Shown piece after piece: positions 8,015 to 21,100 of a stretch of DNA of 31,844 nt; position 1 is the first letter of the stretch; the number at the start of each line of letters is the position of its first letter. Location of the stretch: the NCBI GenBank assembly GCA_002245135.1, contig NGBS01000641.1:1-31844 (forward strand). Direction: 5' to 3'. A program made the position numbers and the translations under genes. The stretch comes from Proteromonas lacertae. Its lineage: Eukaryota > Sar > Bigyra > Opalinata > Proteromonadidae. The notes below the pieces were generated by a model. That model did no database searches. It worked only from the letters and a program-made list of their open reading frames with translations, and was not told the DNA's origin.

Positions 8015-8945
8015 TGTCATAAAATTGATGATAACACATACAATGTTAGATTAAATGCTACTGCGAGTAAAGAGGAAGCGTTAAAAGATGGATTAGCTGA
8101 TCATGTAATAATTAACTCAATTTATAGTATAGATACTGTTCTTTGAAAAATCATACGATACATACACCATAGGCAATTCCATCAAATCATTTCTAAAACC
8201 TTCAGGAAGTATTTTAACTTTACAGAATGGAGGAGGGAATCTAGAAACACTACAAGTATATATTACATTCTCTCAATAAATAGAAAATATTTGGTAAAAA
8301 CCATGTATTATACGGCCTTACTTCATTTGGAGCTAATATTAAAAATCCAGGTGAAATATGTCATGCAGGAATTGGTTTATTGGATATATTATCACCAACA
8401 AACGAATTATTGTATGAAGGTAAGCTATGGTGTGATATTTTCAATTCTTTGAATTTAAATGCAAATATGTATTATGTATGTATTTATATATTTTATTTTG
8501 ATAGGATCCTTTACAGAAAAGACTGTGGAAGAAATTAATTGTGAATTGTGCTATAAATCCTTTAACTGCTTTGAATAACATAAAGAATGGTGAATTACTT
8601 AAATCTGAGAAATATAAGAAGATAATGAGTAAAGTGATAAAAGAATGTATTTGCGTAATGACAGAAGAGGGTATGGAATTAAATGATTCAGATGAAAAAG
8701 AATATGTAGTACAACCTTATATTGTAGCTGAACAAACTGCTGATAACTATAGTTCCATGCTTTCTGATGTTATAAATAAGAGAAGAACAGAGAATGAAGC
8801 TTTATTAGGTTATGTTATTAAAAAAGCAGAATTGTATATTTCTAATATATTAATTATTAGGCATCATTTATTTATACCCACATGTAGAGAACTGTATAAT
8901 GCTGTGAAAGAAATTGATATAAAGAACAAACATATTGCTAATTAA
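8015..8945 (+). pseudogene. Ketopantoate reductase-like (ApbA/PanE family) remnant
   Basis: The family reduces 2-dehydropantoate to pantoate with NADPH for pantothenate and CoA synthesis. The C-terminal domain is clear: LWKKLIVNCAINPLTALNNI, then NYSSMLSDVINKRRTENEALLG. Upstream pieces read LTLQNGGGNLETL and VLYGLTSFGANIKNPGEICH, both typical of the family. Two short introns fit (8256-8283 and 8476-8504). The N-terminal GxGxxG nucleotide-binding part is absent, no in-frame ATG starts the first piece, and a TGA at 8144 with a frame change interrupts a stretch that still resembles the family. An alternative 46-base intron (8127-8172) would restore the frame but would remove family-like sequence. 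I judge it a 5'-truncated pseudogene. Confidence 0.65.
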
Positions 8946-9045
8946 AGAGTGATAGTTGATTTTATTTTTATGTGTGATATTATAAGTTTTTAATTTTTAA
9001 GAATTGTTTTCATTATTTGTTGTGTTATTCTAAATATAAACTAAT

Positions 9046-9063
9046 AGTTTGAATTCTGGTTTG
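9046..9063 (+). promoter_or_regulatory. 18-base upstream motif, copy B (ZW10)
   Basis: AGTTTGAATTCTGGTTTG ends 25 bases before the ZW10 start and matches 17 of 18 bases of the motif at 6707-6724. It overlaps by one base the GTTTCAAAA motif at 9063-9071 that also precedes other genes in this window. Confidence 0.45.
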
Positions 9064-9088
9064 TTTCAAAATTCAAATATTGAGAAAA

Positions 9089-11600
9089 ATGGATATTCTG
9101 AGTGAATTAAAAATAGGAAATATTGAAAATATAAGTGAAGAGAGTTTAAGACAGTATTTATTATCGTTACTAAGAATGATTGACGAAGCTAAGGTATAAT
9201 ACTTGTTTTATGTGTTACATAGGCAGATATTGAGCATAGTTGGGCGTTGAACCAATCAGGAAATGATTTATCCTTTAAAGTTTCCACTGGAGCAAATAGT
9301 AGAGTATTACAATTAAGAACAACACTCTTTGAGTTTTTAAATATCGTTATGAAAAATGTATCACTTTATTTGTTAATAATAGAATGGTTTATTTGCCAAT
9401 TTAAAGAAAGCAAACGCAGAAATTTCTAATTTACTTCAACAGCTTAATACTTCAGCCAAAATTACTGATATTCTATTAATACTCTCTGATGTATAATGAT
9501 AACATTAAAAAATTTGTAATAGATCTATACTAATTATATTTCTTTAAATGATCTTCTTGAAAATGGTGATTATTCTAGCGTAAGTAATATATTGCAAAAT
9601 ATAACCTCCAAAATTCAAGAAATAGAATCAAAAGATCCAAAAATGTATGACACAAACATTGTAAAACTCATTAAGAGATTACTTCGACAAAAAACTTCAA
9701 TATTCAAAAACAGAATTCAATCTCTCTATTATGACTTAATTCAAATAAAATCAAACCAAATTACAATTAAATATAATACAGATGGAGTGATAAATCATAA
9801 ACATTACGATAATACATTGAATATTTCAACATTATGGAATATTATAAATAATATGAGATTAAGCGAATTATATTTGATCGATTTACAAAAATGTTTATAT
9901 GATAATATTTTTAAAATGCTATTAGTTCCATCTATAGAAGAAGAAGATGATGATGATGATAATGAAGTAATACAACAACAACAACAACAGCAACAACAAC
10001 AAAGTAGTAAAAATTCAAAGACTATTAAAACAATCAAAGTAAGTGAAAATGAAGAAGAAAAAATCATCTCAATTGTTGATTCGGATTCAAATAATGATGA
10101 TTTTTCGTATTAATTATATTAAATATATATTATAATAGAGTTTCTTTAAATGGATTTATCTCAATAATTAAATATATAGAAAAAGACATATTTGATAAGA
10201 ATGAAGATATAATAGAAATGTTTAACAGCATAATTTGGAAAGGTGAAAATGGATTGAATAATTTATTGTTATTGTTTATTGAAGTATATATATATATATT
10301 GTTTATTTTTTCTATTTTGTTTTTAATTTAGAGTCAATTGTCAGGTAGTCTTTCTTTCGAATTTGACATTAATCAATTGAAATCAATAGTATAATTACTT
10401 TATTATTATTATTATTTTATTGTTGTATAGATAATGAAATTTAATGATAATCTATTCACAAGTTTAATCCACCCTAATGATAATGTCATTTCAGAATTTC
10501 CAAAAACTATAACAAATTATCATGTCAAAGTATAAACAATTATGTATATATTATGTATATAGAAAATTCGTAAGTATTTATTAACATCAGCCAGAAATGA
10601 ATTAATGAGTAATTTTGAGAATACAACGAAAGTGAGAAATTCAGGAGAAAGATGTTATTTAGTATCTCCTAAAAGTGAACTTGGAAAAATAAGAAATAAA
10701 ATAAAAAATGATGAAATTGGAGGAGATTTCTACAATCTTGAAGAATGTAGAGTTAGTTCATGTATTCAAACCATATTAGATACAATTCATCGATATTTAT
10801 ACAAATTAAAATCTTTACCAGTCGAATATATTGAAGTTATATATAAAAGTGTGAGAGATATGATATTTGTTTATCATGCAATTATTCCATCATATCATAA
10901 AGAATTGATAGAAAATAATATTCGCTCTAGTTTAATAGTATACAATGATTGTAATTATATTATTCATCATTTGACTACTTTATCTATTCAATACAGTGAA
11001 GTGTATTTTTGGTTGTATTTTATTGTATTTTTATTAGACTTCCTGATGAATATAGTAAAAGTCTATCATTTGTTGATATGATTCCTATTTTTAGATCATT
11101 AGGTGATAGAATATATACTACTGGTCTTAGAAAACAAATTAATAAGATTGAAGATATTATAATGTCTGCTGATAATGTATTTATTATCATGTGAATATAT
11201 TTTTATAGTTTTTAAGCAATTTGGAAGTATCTAATATTTATACAAATAATCAAAATTTATTTAAACAAATTGAAAATGTGATTAATGAAGTTCACATGAG
11301 TATTAATGATATTGTGGATAAAGAGTTATACGGTAAAACGTTAGGAATAATATCAAATATACCAATTCATAAAATTAGTGAAGTATTGAAGTTGAATACA
11401 GTATATTTATCTTTATTTTTATGTTTTAATAGATGAATACTTTTATTAATAATATTATTACTCCTTTTATATCATTATTAACTGTATAATATAATTCTAT
11501 TTATATGTCTATTATAATTTAGTCATATTATAAAAAGAAAGAACTAAAGATGGAAGATTTTATTAGTGATATTTCTACAGTAACTGATATGATTAAATAG
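9089..11600 (+). CDS. ZW10: ZW10 homologue (Dsl1/NRZ tethering complex, kinetochore RZZ)
   Basis: ZW10 tethers Golgi-derived vesicles at the ER and, in some lineages, serves the kinetochore checkpoint. Exons: 9089-9193, 9223-9345, 9383-9490, 9523-10106, 10139-10283, 10332-10388, 10431-10529, 10563-11002, 11038-11176, 11209-11400, 11433-11483, 11523-11600; 2121 bases, 706 residues. Recognition rests on the conserved C-terminal half: IPSYHKELIENN, YNDCNYIIHHLTTLSIQY, VDMIPIFRSLGDRIY and KELYGKTLGIISNIPIHKI, in family order. The N-terminal half is coiled-coil-like. Near residue 265 lies an acidic run followed by ten glutamines (9973-10002), an insertion. The second donor is uncertain: 9358 would give a 25-base intron and four more residues. 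The protein is somewhat shorter than the human one, chiefly at the C-terminus. Confidence 0.82.
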
Positions 11601-11696
11601 AAATTAAATATTTTGTTTATTTGTTTTTTTTTTAAATTCTATTAATCAATCTTTTTTCAATTTAAATATAAAAAACAACAAAACAAAACAAAATAT

Positions 11697-12281
11697 TTAG
11701 TTTAACATTTTTGACATATAAGGTCCATCCAATTCAAATCCCAGTTTTCTATAATAATTCCTTGTTCCAACTCCAGATATCACTAATAACTTCTTTGATT
11801 TATGTTCATATCTCGCTATTCTTTCTGCTTCTTCCATAAGTAATGTTCCATAGCCTTGGTGTTGAAACAGCGATGGATTCTTTGAGTGAACAGGAACTGC
11901 ACTTCCATAGACGTGTAATTCTCTGACAATACTTGAAGGAACATTCATTTCATCTCTAAATGCATCTTTACTTACCTAAAAATAAACAAATAAAAAAATG
12001 AATTAATACTTTTCTCAATCTCAATAATCCAATTAATATATCCTGTATTGGATCTTCATATGATAAAAATGTTTCCCATCCACCATTTGCTACATAATCT
12101 CTTCTTATTAACTCAACTTCTTCAGGTTTTATTTTGTGATGAATATCTTTAATTCCAACTTCTCTTGTCCTTACATCACGACATACTAATCCTAATTCAT
12201 CCATTCTTGCTAAGGCTAATTCTCGAAGATTTCCTTTCTCTACACCACTACTTACTAATGGCATTGGAATATCTCTCTATA

Positions 12282-12312
<31 letters not shown>

Positions 12313-13626
12313 GAATTCTATAAACTCTAGTCCATGGTGGAACTAATGCTAATACTTTAGCTATTAAATCAACAAGAATACTATTTTAATATAATAATAA
12401 TAATAATACTTGGGAGGGTAGTTTTTATAAGTTCCTGTTTTCCACAATTCATATAGACCTGTTCCTCTTATTACTAGCGTTGGATATAACTTCATTCCAT
12501 CTGGTCGAAATAATGGATTTTCAAAGAATTCTCTATAGATGATTATTATATATATAAATTAATAAACATACTTAAATCCTTCTAAATCTCTCTCAAATCC
12601 TACATTTGGTAAATCTGGCATCATATGTACTACCACTTTAAAACCACAATCTTTAGATAATTGGAAACTGTTACATACAGCAGATACAGTGTGACCTCGA
12701 TTGGAATCTCTTGCAACATCCTAAATAGAAACAGATAATTAAAAATGAATAAAACTATAATATTATTATACTTCATATACACTTTGAACTCCTACTTCAA
12801 TTCTAGTACATCCATATTCAAGCATAGAATTCAAATGTGGCTTTAAACAATAATCTGGTCTTGTTTCTATTGTTATTCCAATACATTTTGTTTCACTATA
12901 TTCTGAATATTCTACAGCTTCTTTCACATTCTTTGATGTATGTCCTGATAAAGCATCGTGTAAATTTCTAATAAAATAATCACGATAATCTTCAGGAAGA
13001 CATAAAAATGTACCTCCCATTACTACAAACTCTACTTTATCTACACTATGACCTAATTTTCTTAATTGATTGACTCTATCTCTAGTTTGAACGAATGGAT
13101 CATATCTATCTCTTATTGCTCTCATACTGGTTGGTTCATAACCTGTATATGACTGAGTTGAATATTCAAAATCTGAATCTGGACCTCCTGGGCAATATAC
13201 ACACACATTATGTGTTAAAGCTAAATGAGGACATCTATGAGGTTTTGACATTACAGCTACTACAGCCACACCTGAAGCTGTTCGAATTGGCTTAACACGA
13301 AGAAAAGGAATAAGTTTACTTTTATATTGATCTGGTATTCCAGCAATTATATCAACCAACTATTTATTATTTATAATTTCTATTCTATTAATACTTTCGG
13401 GATACAGTTAACAGCATATGATTTTGCCACACTTTTCCTCAGCTCAGATAAATTTACTGGTGTTCGAGATTCATATCTCTATTATAACTCGTATATATAA
13501 TAATACAGAAATTAATTCTGACACTATATCAGAAATAACATTTATATTGTTTGGTCCAGGAGCTATTCATTATAAATATATACTTGAATTACATTTTTTA
13601 TCAGTCTTTGGTTTGTTTCTTGCCAT
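11697..13626 (-). CDS. ELP3: Elongator complex catalytic subunit ELP3
   Basis: ELP3 makes the carbonylmethyl modification of tRNA wobble uridine from acetyl-CoA and S-adenosylmethionine. Exons on the minus strand: 13593-13626, 13507-13562, 13395-13478, 12772-13359, 12572-12720, 12410-12532, 12311-12380, 12010-12276, 11697-11975; 1650 bases, 549 residues, close to the human length. The radical-SAM domain has Cys101, Cys111 and Cys114 in [17 protein letters not shown]. It continues through [20 protein letters not shown] and the GVQSVYEDVARD block. The C-terminal acetyltransferase-like domain has [18 protein letters not shown] and [11 protein letters not shown]. Eight introns of 28-51 bases interrupt it. 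It converges on ZW10 with 96 bases between the stops. Confidence 0.97.
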
Positions 13627-13647
13627 TTTAAAAAAGTAATTTGTGGT

Positions 13648-13656
13648 GTTTCAAAA
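13648..13656 (+). promoter_or_regulatory. GTTTCAAAA motif upstream of ELP3
   Basis: GTTTCAAAA lies 21 bases before the ELP3 start (on the opposite strand to transcription). The same word precedes ZW10 at 9063 and A2M at 18001, and GTTTCAAAT precedes the transporter at 24451. Confidence 0.35.
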
Positions 13657-13753
13657 TTTGTTTTCATAAACCCAAATTGAAAAACATTAAAATATCAACT
13701 ATAATTCATAATAATAATAATATTTTCATTAAAATATTCATCATTATCTCTAT

Positions 13754-16700
13754 TTACTCGATTTTTATATAACAATTATCAACATAGTATTTTGAACTAT
13801 CATTATAGTATTCATACACTTCACTGTGTTCCATCTCATAATTACCTCTAATTTTACATTCACATTCGATTCGCACATTCTTCTCTTCATTTCCTTCAAA
13901 GCATTTCCAATATAATACTAAATAATTATCAATTAATTCAAAGAAACTAATCTTTTCTTCTTTTCGTAATTCTCTCAATTTATGATATCTTACTTCACAT
14001 CCACCAGCTATTCCTATCTTACATAATACCATTCCTAAACATTTATCACTTATATTTCTCACTTTTATATCAACATCTAATAAATCACCTTCTTTCAACT
14101 CTGTTTCATTCATTTTTAATTCCATTTTTAAATTACAACTATCATTTATCAATGGTTTTTCTTTTGAGTAGAAATTGAGAGTATATGATAATTTCATTGG
14201 ATTTTCTAATTCATCTTTTAATTTTACATTTAATATATTTTCATCTCCCATTAATAACGATTTTAAACATTCTTTTTCTATTTCTATTTGGGAATTGTTT
14301 TTCACTTCTTTCAAATCAATATTCATAATATTTTTATTATTCAATTCAATTTTCATCTCATTATTACAAATAAATTTCCCACTTTCTTTAATCATATTAT
14401 CATATTCTAATAACACTTTCAAACTCAATATTGTTCCTTGAGTTGAACCATAATATCCATCACAACAACACTCTTGAATTGAATATAAACTCTTATTTAT
14501 AGCATTATTGATTTCACTTGTGTTTCTTTTCGCTTTTATCCACAACAATAAACATAATGAAGTTGTTTCAATTTTTAAAGCTTTTTCTCTCGAATGAGTT
14601 ATTGATTCTTTTGGATAGTATATAAATCCATCTTCTTTTTGCATTGAAAGTAATTTCTTAATTATTTCATTTCGTTTATCAGGTTGTTTCAGATTTAAAC
14701 AACTCAAACCTAATAAACTAAGAATATAAGGATCATCACTATCTTTTATTCTCTCATAGAATATATCAAATGAAGTTTTGATTTTCTCATCTACAGTAAA
14801 AGAGGTTAAACACCAATAGATATAAGCACTTGAACATTCTTTTCCTGCTCGACCAAAACTATCTAACTGTTTAGAATCTAATTTAAAATAACCACTTGAT
14901 TCATCTAATCGACTCATTAACCATTCCATTGCTTTATTCTCCATTTCTTCATTCACACCATCATATATATCTTTCATTTCTTCAAATTCCATTAAACCAT
15001 AAGCTGTTAATGTTTCACAAGCTGGACTATCACCAAACCATTCAAATCCACCTTCTTCTGTTTGATAACTTATCAATCTTTTATATCCTTCTTCTATAAA
15101 TTTATCACCATTTTCTTTCATTTTGCTTTTATATCCACTTTTGCTTTTCATATATTTTATACCCAAAATCATTGGATATAATACACTTGACGTTTGTTCA
15201 AAACATTCATATGGTTTTCGAATTAAGGAATGAACTGAATTTAATATTTTTTCCACCAGTTTTTCTTCGATTTTCAAATTGAAATTGATAGTATTTTCAT
15301 TAATATATCCAGGTAAGTTCATTTTAATCTCATTTGTAGTATCTTTTATTATTATATTTTTGGATATATTATAAAAATAACCTCGAGGATAGATTTTGAT
15401 TGGATATTCTAAACAATCATTATAATCATCACTGTCAGCTAATATCTTTATTCTTGATTCACAAATATCATCATTTTCATTCGCTAATTTCATTTCGTCA
15501 TTATTTACAGCTTTCTTTCCATTTAAATAACTTGCATATATTATGAAGATTTCTTTATGCGTTGTTTTCTTTTGATACCATTCATATTTACAATTTTCAC
15601 ATTTTAAACCATCATCACTTTCTAATATAAGTTTTATACCTTTCACTTTACATAAATCAGGATTTAAATTTACAACTACTGGTAAATGAATTTCATCTTT
15701 ATCACAAACATAAACAGGAGGAATACAATTTAAATAAAAAGGTAATTTACTGTGAATTGTTATATCTTTACTTCCATATATTGAATCATTCAATTTAAAT
15801 CCTTCTACTCTAACTCGATAACTACTAATTGAATCACTTAATTGGAATTTTATTCTTGTGACTTTCTTACATTTTATACTATTCTCACAAAATAAAGTAC
15901 TTCTAAAATCATTTCTTATTTTTATTTCTTTTTTATCATAAGCATATTCTCTTTCTACTATGATATTCTTTGATTCATCTCTTTGAGTTACAGTAGGTTG
16001 AGATTGTTTAGATGGTTCAGCACATTCACATTCTTCAGCATTTACACATATCATTTCTTCTTCACATAGCATTTCAGCTTCCGCTTCACATAACCATGAG
16101 TCTGAGTATTCCACATCATCTTCAATTACCTTCCTAAATCTACCAATTATTCGCTTGTATTTATCAATATTTTCTTCATAAATATTATCATAGATTCCTA
16201 ATACAGTCTTATAGATAAATCTTCGCCAACCTTGAGTTCCTAACAATAAATCTATTTCTTCATTGCCTTTCAAATCATTGCTCAAATAACTTTCACAATC
16301 TTCTACATGATCTACTTCGTTTTCCACATAAATCATTAATGGGAGAGATGGATTTTGTAATCTCTTTTCTTCTAAATTCAATATTCCTTCATCAACTACT
16401 GATACACTTACATCTATAAATAATATCAATATTATATTATAAATAATATATATTATATACTGCAATCAATTGGCAAGATTTTCTCATTATATGTATGAAT
16501 TGTTAATTCTACTGTTTCTCCAGGTTTGTAATAGTTTTTATCTCCTTTTATATCAATATTTATTGAATGACTTGGATTTACATATATCAATCTTTCAGCT
16601 ATTGGGATTTCATCTTCAGTATATAATGTCACTCGAAATACTCCTCCTAAATTTACTTCATTTCGATTTAAACAGAAATTTATCTCACCCAATTGTTTAT

Positions 16701-17972
16701 CAAATATTACTTCTCGATAATCCATCTCAATCTCTTTCAAATATAGTCCAATGAAGTATTTATCCTTTATTTTACTTCTTTCTACTTCTATTTCGATTGA
16801 ATTATTGTTATAACTATTATGAGTTGAATGAATTATTGCTCCTTCTGTTACTCTATATATTATAATATAATATATTTATACTCTGGCAAATCTATCATGT
16901 TATTTTTACATTTTGGATGAATTACATGTAAAGCATATTCTATACCACTTTGAGGAATAAATGGAATTGATTTACCTCGACCTTCATGACATGTTTTGAT
17001 TGGCATTATCTTTATATTATTCGTCTTATCTATTATTTCACCTTCAAAATCACCTGGATTTCCATTCTTTAATAAACATTCATAATATATCACATTATGA
17101 ACATTACTGATTAAACAGGAACTACTTTCTACATATACTTTTATATTTAATTCATTTTCATTATTCACGATTGGAATTGTTTTAGATGAACTTCCTATCA
17201 TATCATTATAAAAGATCTTCACTGTTAATGAAATGTTATTCTCTTCTTTTATCTTCTCAGGTAATTGTAATTCAAAGAGTATTTTACCTTCCAATATTTT
17301 ACTTTTTCCACTTATTATTACATCATCGATTTGACAACTTATTTCACAACTTTCTACTAATATTTCTCCACTTCCTCTTTCCACAGTTGAAATAATTCCA
17401 CTCACTAAATCATTCACATTATAACCTTCTTTATCAAATTTTATATCAAGTGTGAAATGAGGATCAACATAGTTTTGAATGTTGATTTTTCGACTTTTAC
17501 ATGGATAATTTTCACATTTTATTGTATATTCACCTCCACTTTGATTTTCTGGAATATCCCATTTATACATGAAAGTACCTTCTGTCAATGATACTTCACT
17601 CTTTAATTCAAATCCACTTTCTGATGATATTATCACTGTATCAGTGGTACAATCATCAACAAAGGTAATTCTTTTAACTATCTCACTTCTTCGTTTTATA
17701 ATTTTATTATTTTCAGGTAATGTAGTTAATGTATGAGTAGCATGATCTGTTACATAACCCATTACATAAACAGTTTCTTTTGGTTTATAAAATTGTTTAT
17801 CAGTAGTGATATGGATGTTCCAATATGTCCATTCTGATAGATCAGCATCTGGTATAATTGTTTTAGATTTATGAGGTGAAGTTGGAAGAGGTGGCAATGT
17901 GTTCCTACCAGGTGAAATATCCTGGGTTTTAGTTTCCTTAAATGCTTGAACTGTATAAAATGGATTTATCAT
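13754..17972 (-). CDS. Alpha-2-macroglobulin family protein with thioester motif
   Basis: Family members trap proteases: cleavage exposes a reactive thioester. Exons: 16882-17972, 16461-16852, 13754-16413; 4143 bases, 1380 residues; introns of 29 and 47 bases. Macroglobulin-type repeats show as TTDKQFYKPKETVYVMGYV near residue 60, FDKEGYNVNDLVSGII near 190, and GDKNYYKPGETVELTIHTYN running into VSVVDEGILNL near 500. TQGWRRF follows. A Cys/Glu-rich insert (CEAEAEMLCEEEMICVNAEE) might be the bait region. The thioester is Cys898-Phe-Glu-Gln901 in KPYECFEQTSS, a CxEQ form more like bacterial members than the animal GCGEQ. A helical thioester domain follows. The first exon has no signal peptide or lipobox. 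The start at 17972 is the first ATG; an upstream GTG/TTG is not needed. Confidence 0.88.
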
Positions 17973-17997
17973 CTTCAAGAAAAAAGTTGAAAATATA

Positions 17998-18013
17998 GTC
18001 GTTTCAAAACGAC
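17998..18013. promoter_or_regulatory. Palindrome GTCGTTTCAAAACGAC before A2M
   Basis: Two 7-base arms, GTCGTTT and AAACGAC, flank two bases. The site lies about 25 bases upstream of the A2M start and contains the GTTTCAAAA word found before three other host genes. It could bind a dimeric regulator. Confidence 0.4.
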
Positions 18014-18181
18014 AAAAATAAAATAAAATTTAAATTTAAACGAAATTATTAGTCAACTATGAATACACTATTAACTTTATTAATATAGCAACTATTTTCA
18101 TCTGAATTATTGCATTCTGCCTTTAGAGAAGGGAATGGATGGTGAATTATCGTTAAAGAATATTATAGATAAATTGAATAC

Positions 18182-21100
18182 TTATAAAAAAGATATACAT
18201 CCAACATTTAATGGAATAACTGATATTTTATACTCATACACATTGTCTTTAAAATCATCACATTTTACTAACTTCCTTACAAATCCTTTAACAAGCCAAT
18301 CGTTTGTTGCTGCTGTAGAAGCTGATGAAGATGTTGTATTGAAATCTAGTTGCATATAATCATTATTTGAACTATCTCCATTTCTTTCAACTATAAGAAG
18401 AAAATAGATATATGATATATAGAATACTTTTAATATAAACATCATAGCTTTTATTTATTTTCATTTTTATATCTGTAGAAACTGTTATTATGTATTTATA
18501 ATCACTGTATGACTTTAGATTAATATCGTCACTCCATTTGAACTAAAAATCAATATAAATATGGATATTATACAATTATTTCCTTTGAATTGTGAAGTGA
18601 ATAATCAGTAATGATCGAATAATTATAATTCTTACTAACAAACTCTTCAGGAATAATAAACAAATCATAAATAACATTATTCAATTTGATTGGATAATTT
18701 GCACTATTTTCAGATTCTATAATATCATTTGATGTTGTGTGTTTTAATGATAATTTATTGATGTATAATGTCATGTCAGATATGTTGCTCATAATTGTCT
18801 AATTAATAATAAACAATTATAAATGTATGAATATATACCTGTAAATACAATTTCTTATTAAACCAATGAAATGAAGTGTTAAATTCAAATGGTTTTGTAC
18901 ACTTTAATGAATAAGAAATATCAATAATTGAAGGAGATTCTATTTCTTTACTAATTTATCATTATTATCACCACTGTTCTTGTTATAAATAAATGTAAAT
19001 GTTAAATCTGAATTTTCATTTGTAGTAATAGAAAGTGGTAAATAAAAGAATACAACACCAGTGGGAAGTACATAATTATCATTATTATATAATATGGTAT
19101 TATTATAACCAAGATTTGTGGAGGAAAACAATTTGCCTTTTAAATTGGGAGTATAATAATGTAAAAATTCATTATTATTATTATTATCTATATAATAAGA
19201 AGATATTGGTGTTGATCGAATGAGTGTAATATCATTGGATTGTCTGATTTTTATTTTGGCATCTTGAATTGGTGAATTGATATTTAACTATATAATAAAA
19301 GAGATAATATACAATTACTAAGAGATTTACTATCTCTCCTATAGAATAAAATGGAGGTGATAATATTTTAAAATCAACTTCTAGGACTGATTTAGTTACT
19401 GTCAATGTAGATTCACATTGAATAGATGATGTTATAAAGATTATATTATTGAAATATATCAAGTAATAAAGTGGTTTATATTTATTGGATTTTGATGGAA
19501 TTGTAGTTGAATGAAATGTGGTGTTATCTGTTGATGTAAATATGATTATTTCATTGTTCTATCAAAATATATGTAAGTTATAAATATACAAATATATCAG
19601 ATTGTTCAAATACTTCAGTTTTTGACATTTTTGATTCAATATATTCAAATTGCTTATCTGTTCCATAAACTATTTCATATTTTGTTATAAATGATGAATC
19701 TAAAGGAGACACAAATTGAATATTTGGAGTAATATCTAAAGAATCAGTTGATTGAATTGAATAAGATTTTACTATTAAAAAAAAAAATACAATGATATGT
19801 ATATACATTTTATTGGAATTTTGATTAAATTATTTATATAACAATTATATTGTTTAGTGATAATATCTGACTTTGTATTTGGACATATTTCACTTAATAA
19901 CTTTGGTATTTTATCAACAAAGTGAATATAATACTTATAATACGATTGTAATAACAATAACTGGTGAATAATCAAAGATTCAACGTTATTATTGATAAAA
20001 TATATCTTTATCAATACTTCTAATAAATAATTATAAAATATATAATCCAAATTCATATAACTCATTTTCATTTCATTTAATAATGGAATGGCTAATTCTG
20101 ATTGGTTATTTATAAGATAATAGGAGGCTAAATAACTATTCAACGTATCTATAACATATGTTAATTTAATGGATTTTGTAAAGTCTAAAAGTGTAGTTAG
20201 AATGGAAATATAGTCTTTCAATTCAGGAATATAGGAAGGTAAATAAAGATCAGTATTGTCTTCAAAAACTTTGCAATTATTTTCATTATTATAATTGAAT
20301 AAATCCATATAGATTGAAGGTAAATGAAAGTTATATTTATATTTCCATATATCACTTAACAAATCGATTAATCCACTAATAATTTGATAAACTGTATTCT
20401 ATTTAATAATAATTATTTATATGTAAATACAATATTATCAATATGTTTACATTGATTTATAAAATACAATAAAGTCTGTTGAATTATATTATAACTATAT
20501 ATTAAATAATAATAACGATTGGAATCTGTTTGAAAATCCTATTTGAATAATAATAATAATATATATACAGTTGTAGTATAAAATAATTGAAAAGAAATTA
20601 ACATTTTCAATATATTCTGAGAAATCATTTCATTGGATACTTTCAATTCATAATACAATTGGAATTTACAATAATATAATGACAGTAATAATGATAATAT
20701 ATCAACTTTTGATTTATCAATAATAGTATAATTCAATTGTATTATACTACTGATTGTAGTATTCTCATTTGGAAGTGTTACTGGTAAAGGATAAGTTTTT
20801 TGATTCTGTAAAATCAAATCAAATAAATCAGTATAAATAGAAAGTGGTAAAGCAAAAATACCATAATTTTTATATAAAGAACAGAGTTTAAATCCACTTA
20901 ACAATGTATCAATTAATAGTTCTTGAACGTAATTAGATTTCACACCTTTTTCATTATACTTTTTTAAATGCTCTCTTATACAAAACAATATATCTTTTAA
21001 TTCTTTTCTTCCATTTCGATATCTCTTTGGAATATTATCATAATAATACTTAAATATCAATTTCATATTTTCAAAGACTTTCACTAAATCACTATAATCA

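Noticed and set aside
9804-10067. Minus-strand frame with poly-Cys and poly-Ser runs
   Set aside because: It is the antisense of the CAA and GAT repeats in ZW10.
7440-10113. Shared C-terminal DFSY in the proteins ending at 7488 and 10113
   Set aside because: The second is an artefact of reading into the intron at 10107-10138, so the match is a coincidence.
10632-10662. A GTGAGA...TTTAG intron inside ZW10
   Set aside because: Removing it shifts the frame, while reading through keeps a long open exon with family similarity.
9592-11436. Separate small genes at 9592-10113, 10605-11081, 11009-11194 and 11221-11436
   Set aside because: They are exons of one ZW10 gene extended into introns. Splicing at short GT-AG introns joins them in frame and in family order.
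13360-13405. A 46-base ELP3 intron starting GTATCC
   Set aside because: It puts the next exon out of frame. The donor 11 bases further on (intron 13360-13394) gives the conserved sequence before LVDIIAG.
14175-15099. Plus-strand frames over the A2M gene
   Set aside because: They are low-complexity shadows of a well-supported minus-strand coding region.
18940-18971. Premature end of the TRAPPC10-like gene at the TAG near 18940
   Set aside because: A 32-base intron from a GTGATA donor restores the frame, and the total then divides exactly by three. The donor is weaker than the others, so some doubt stays.
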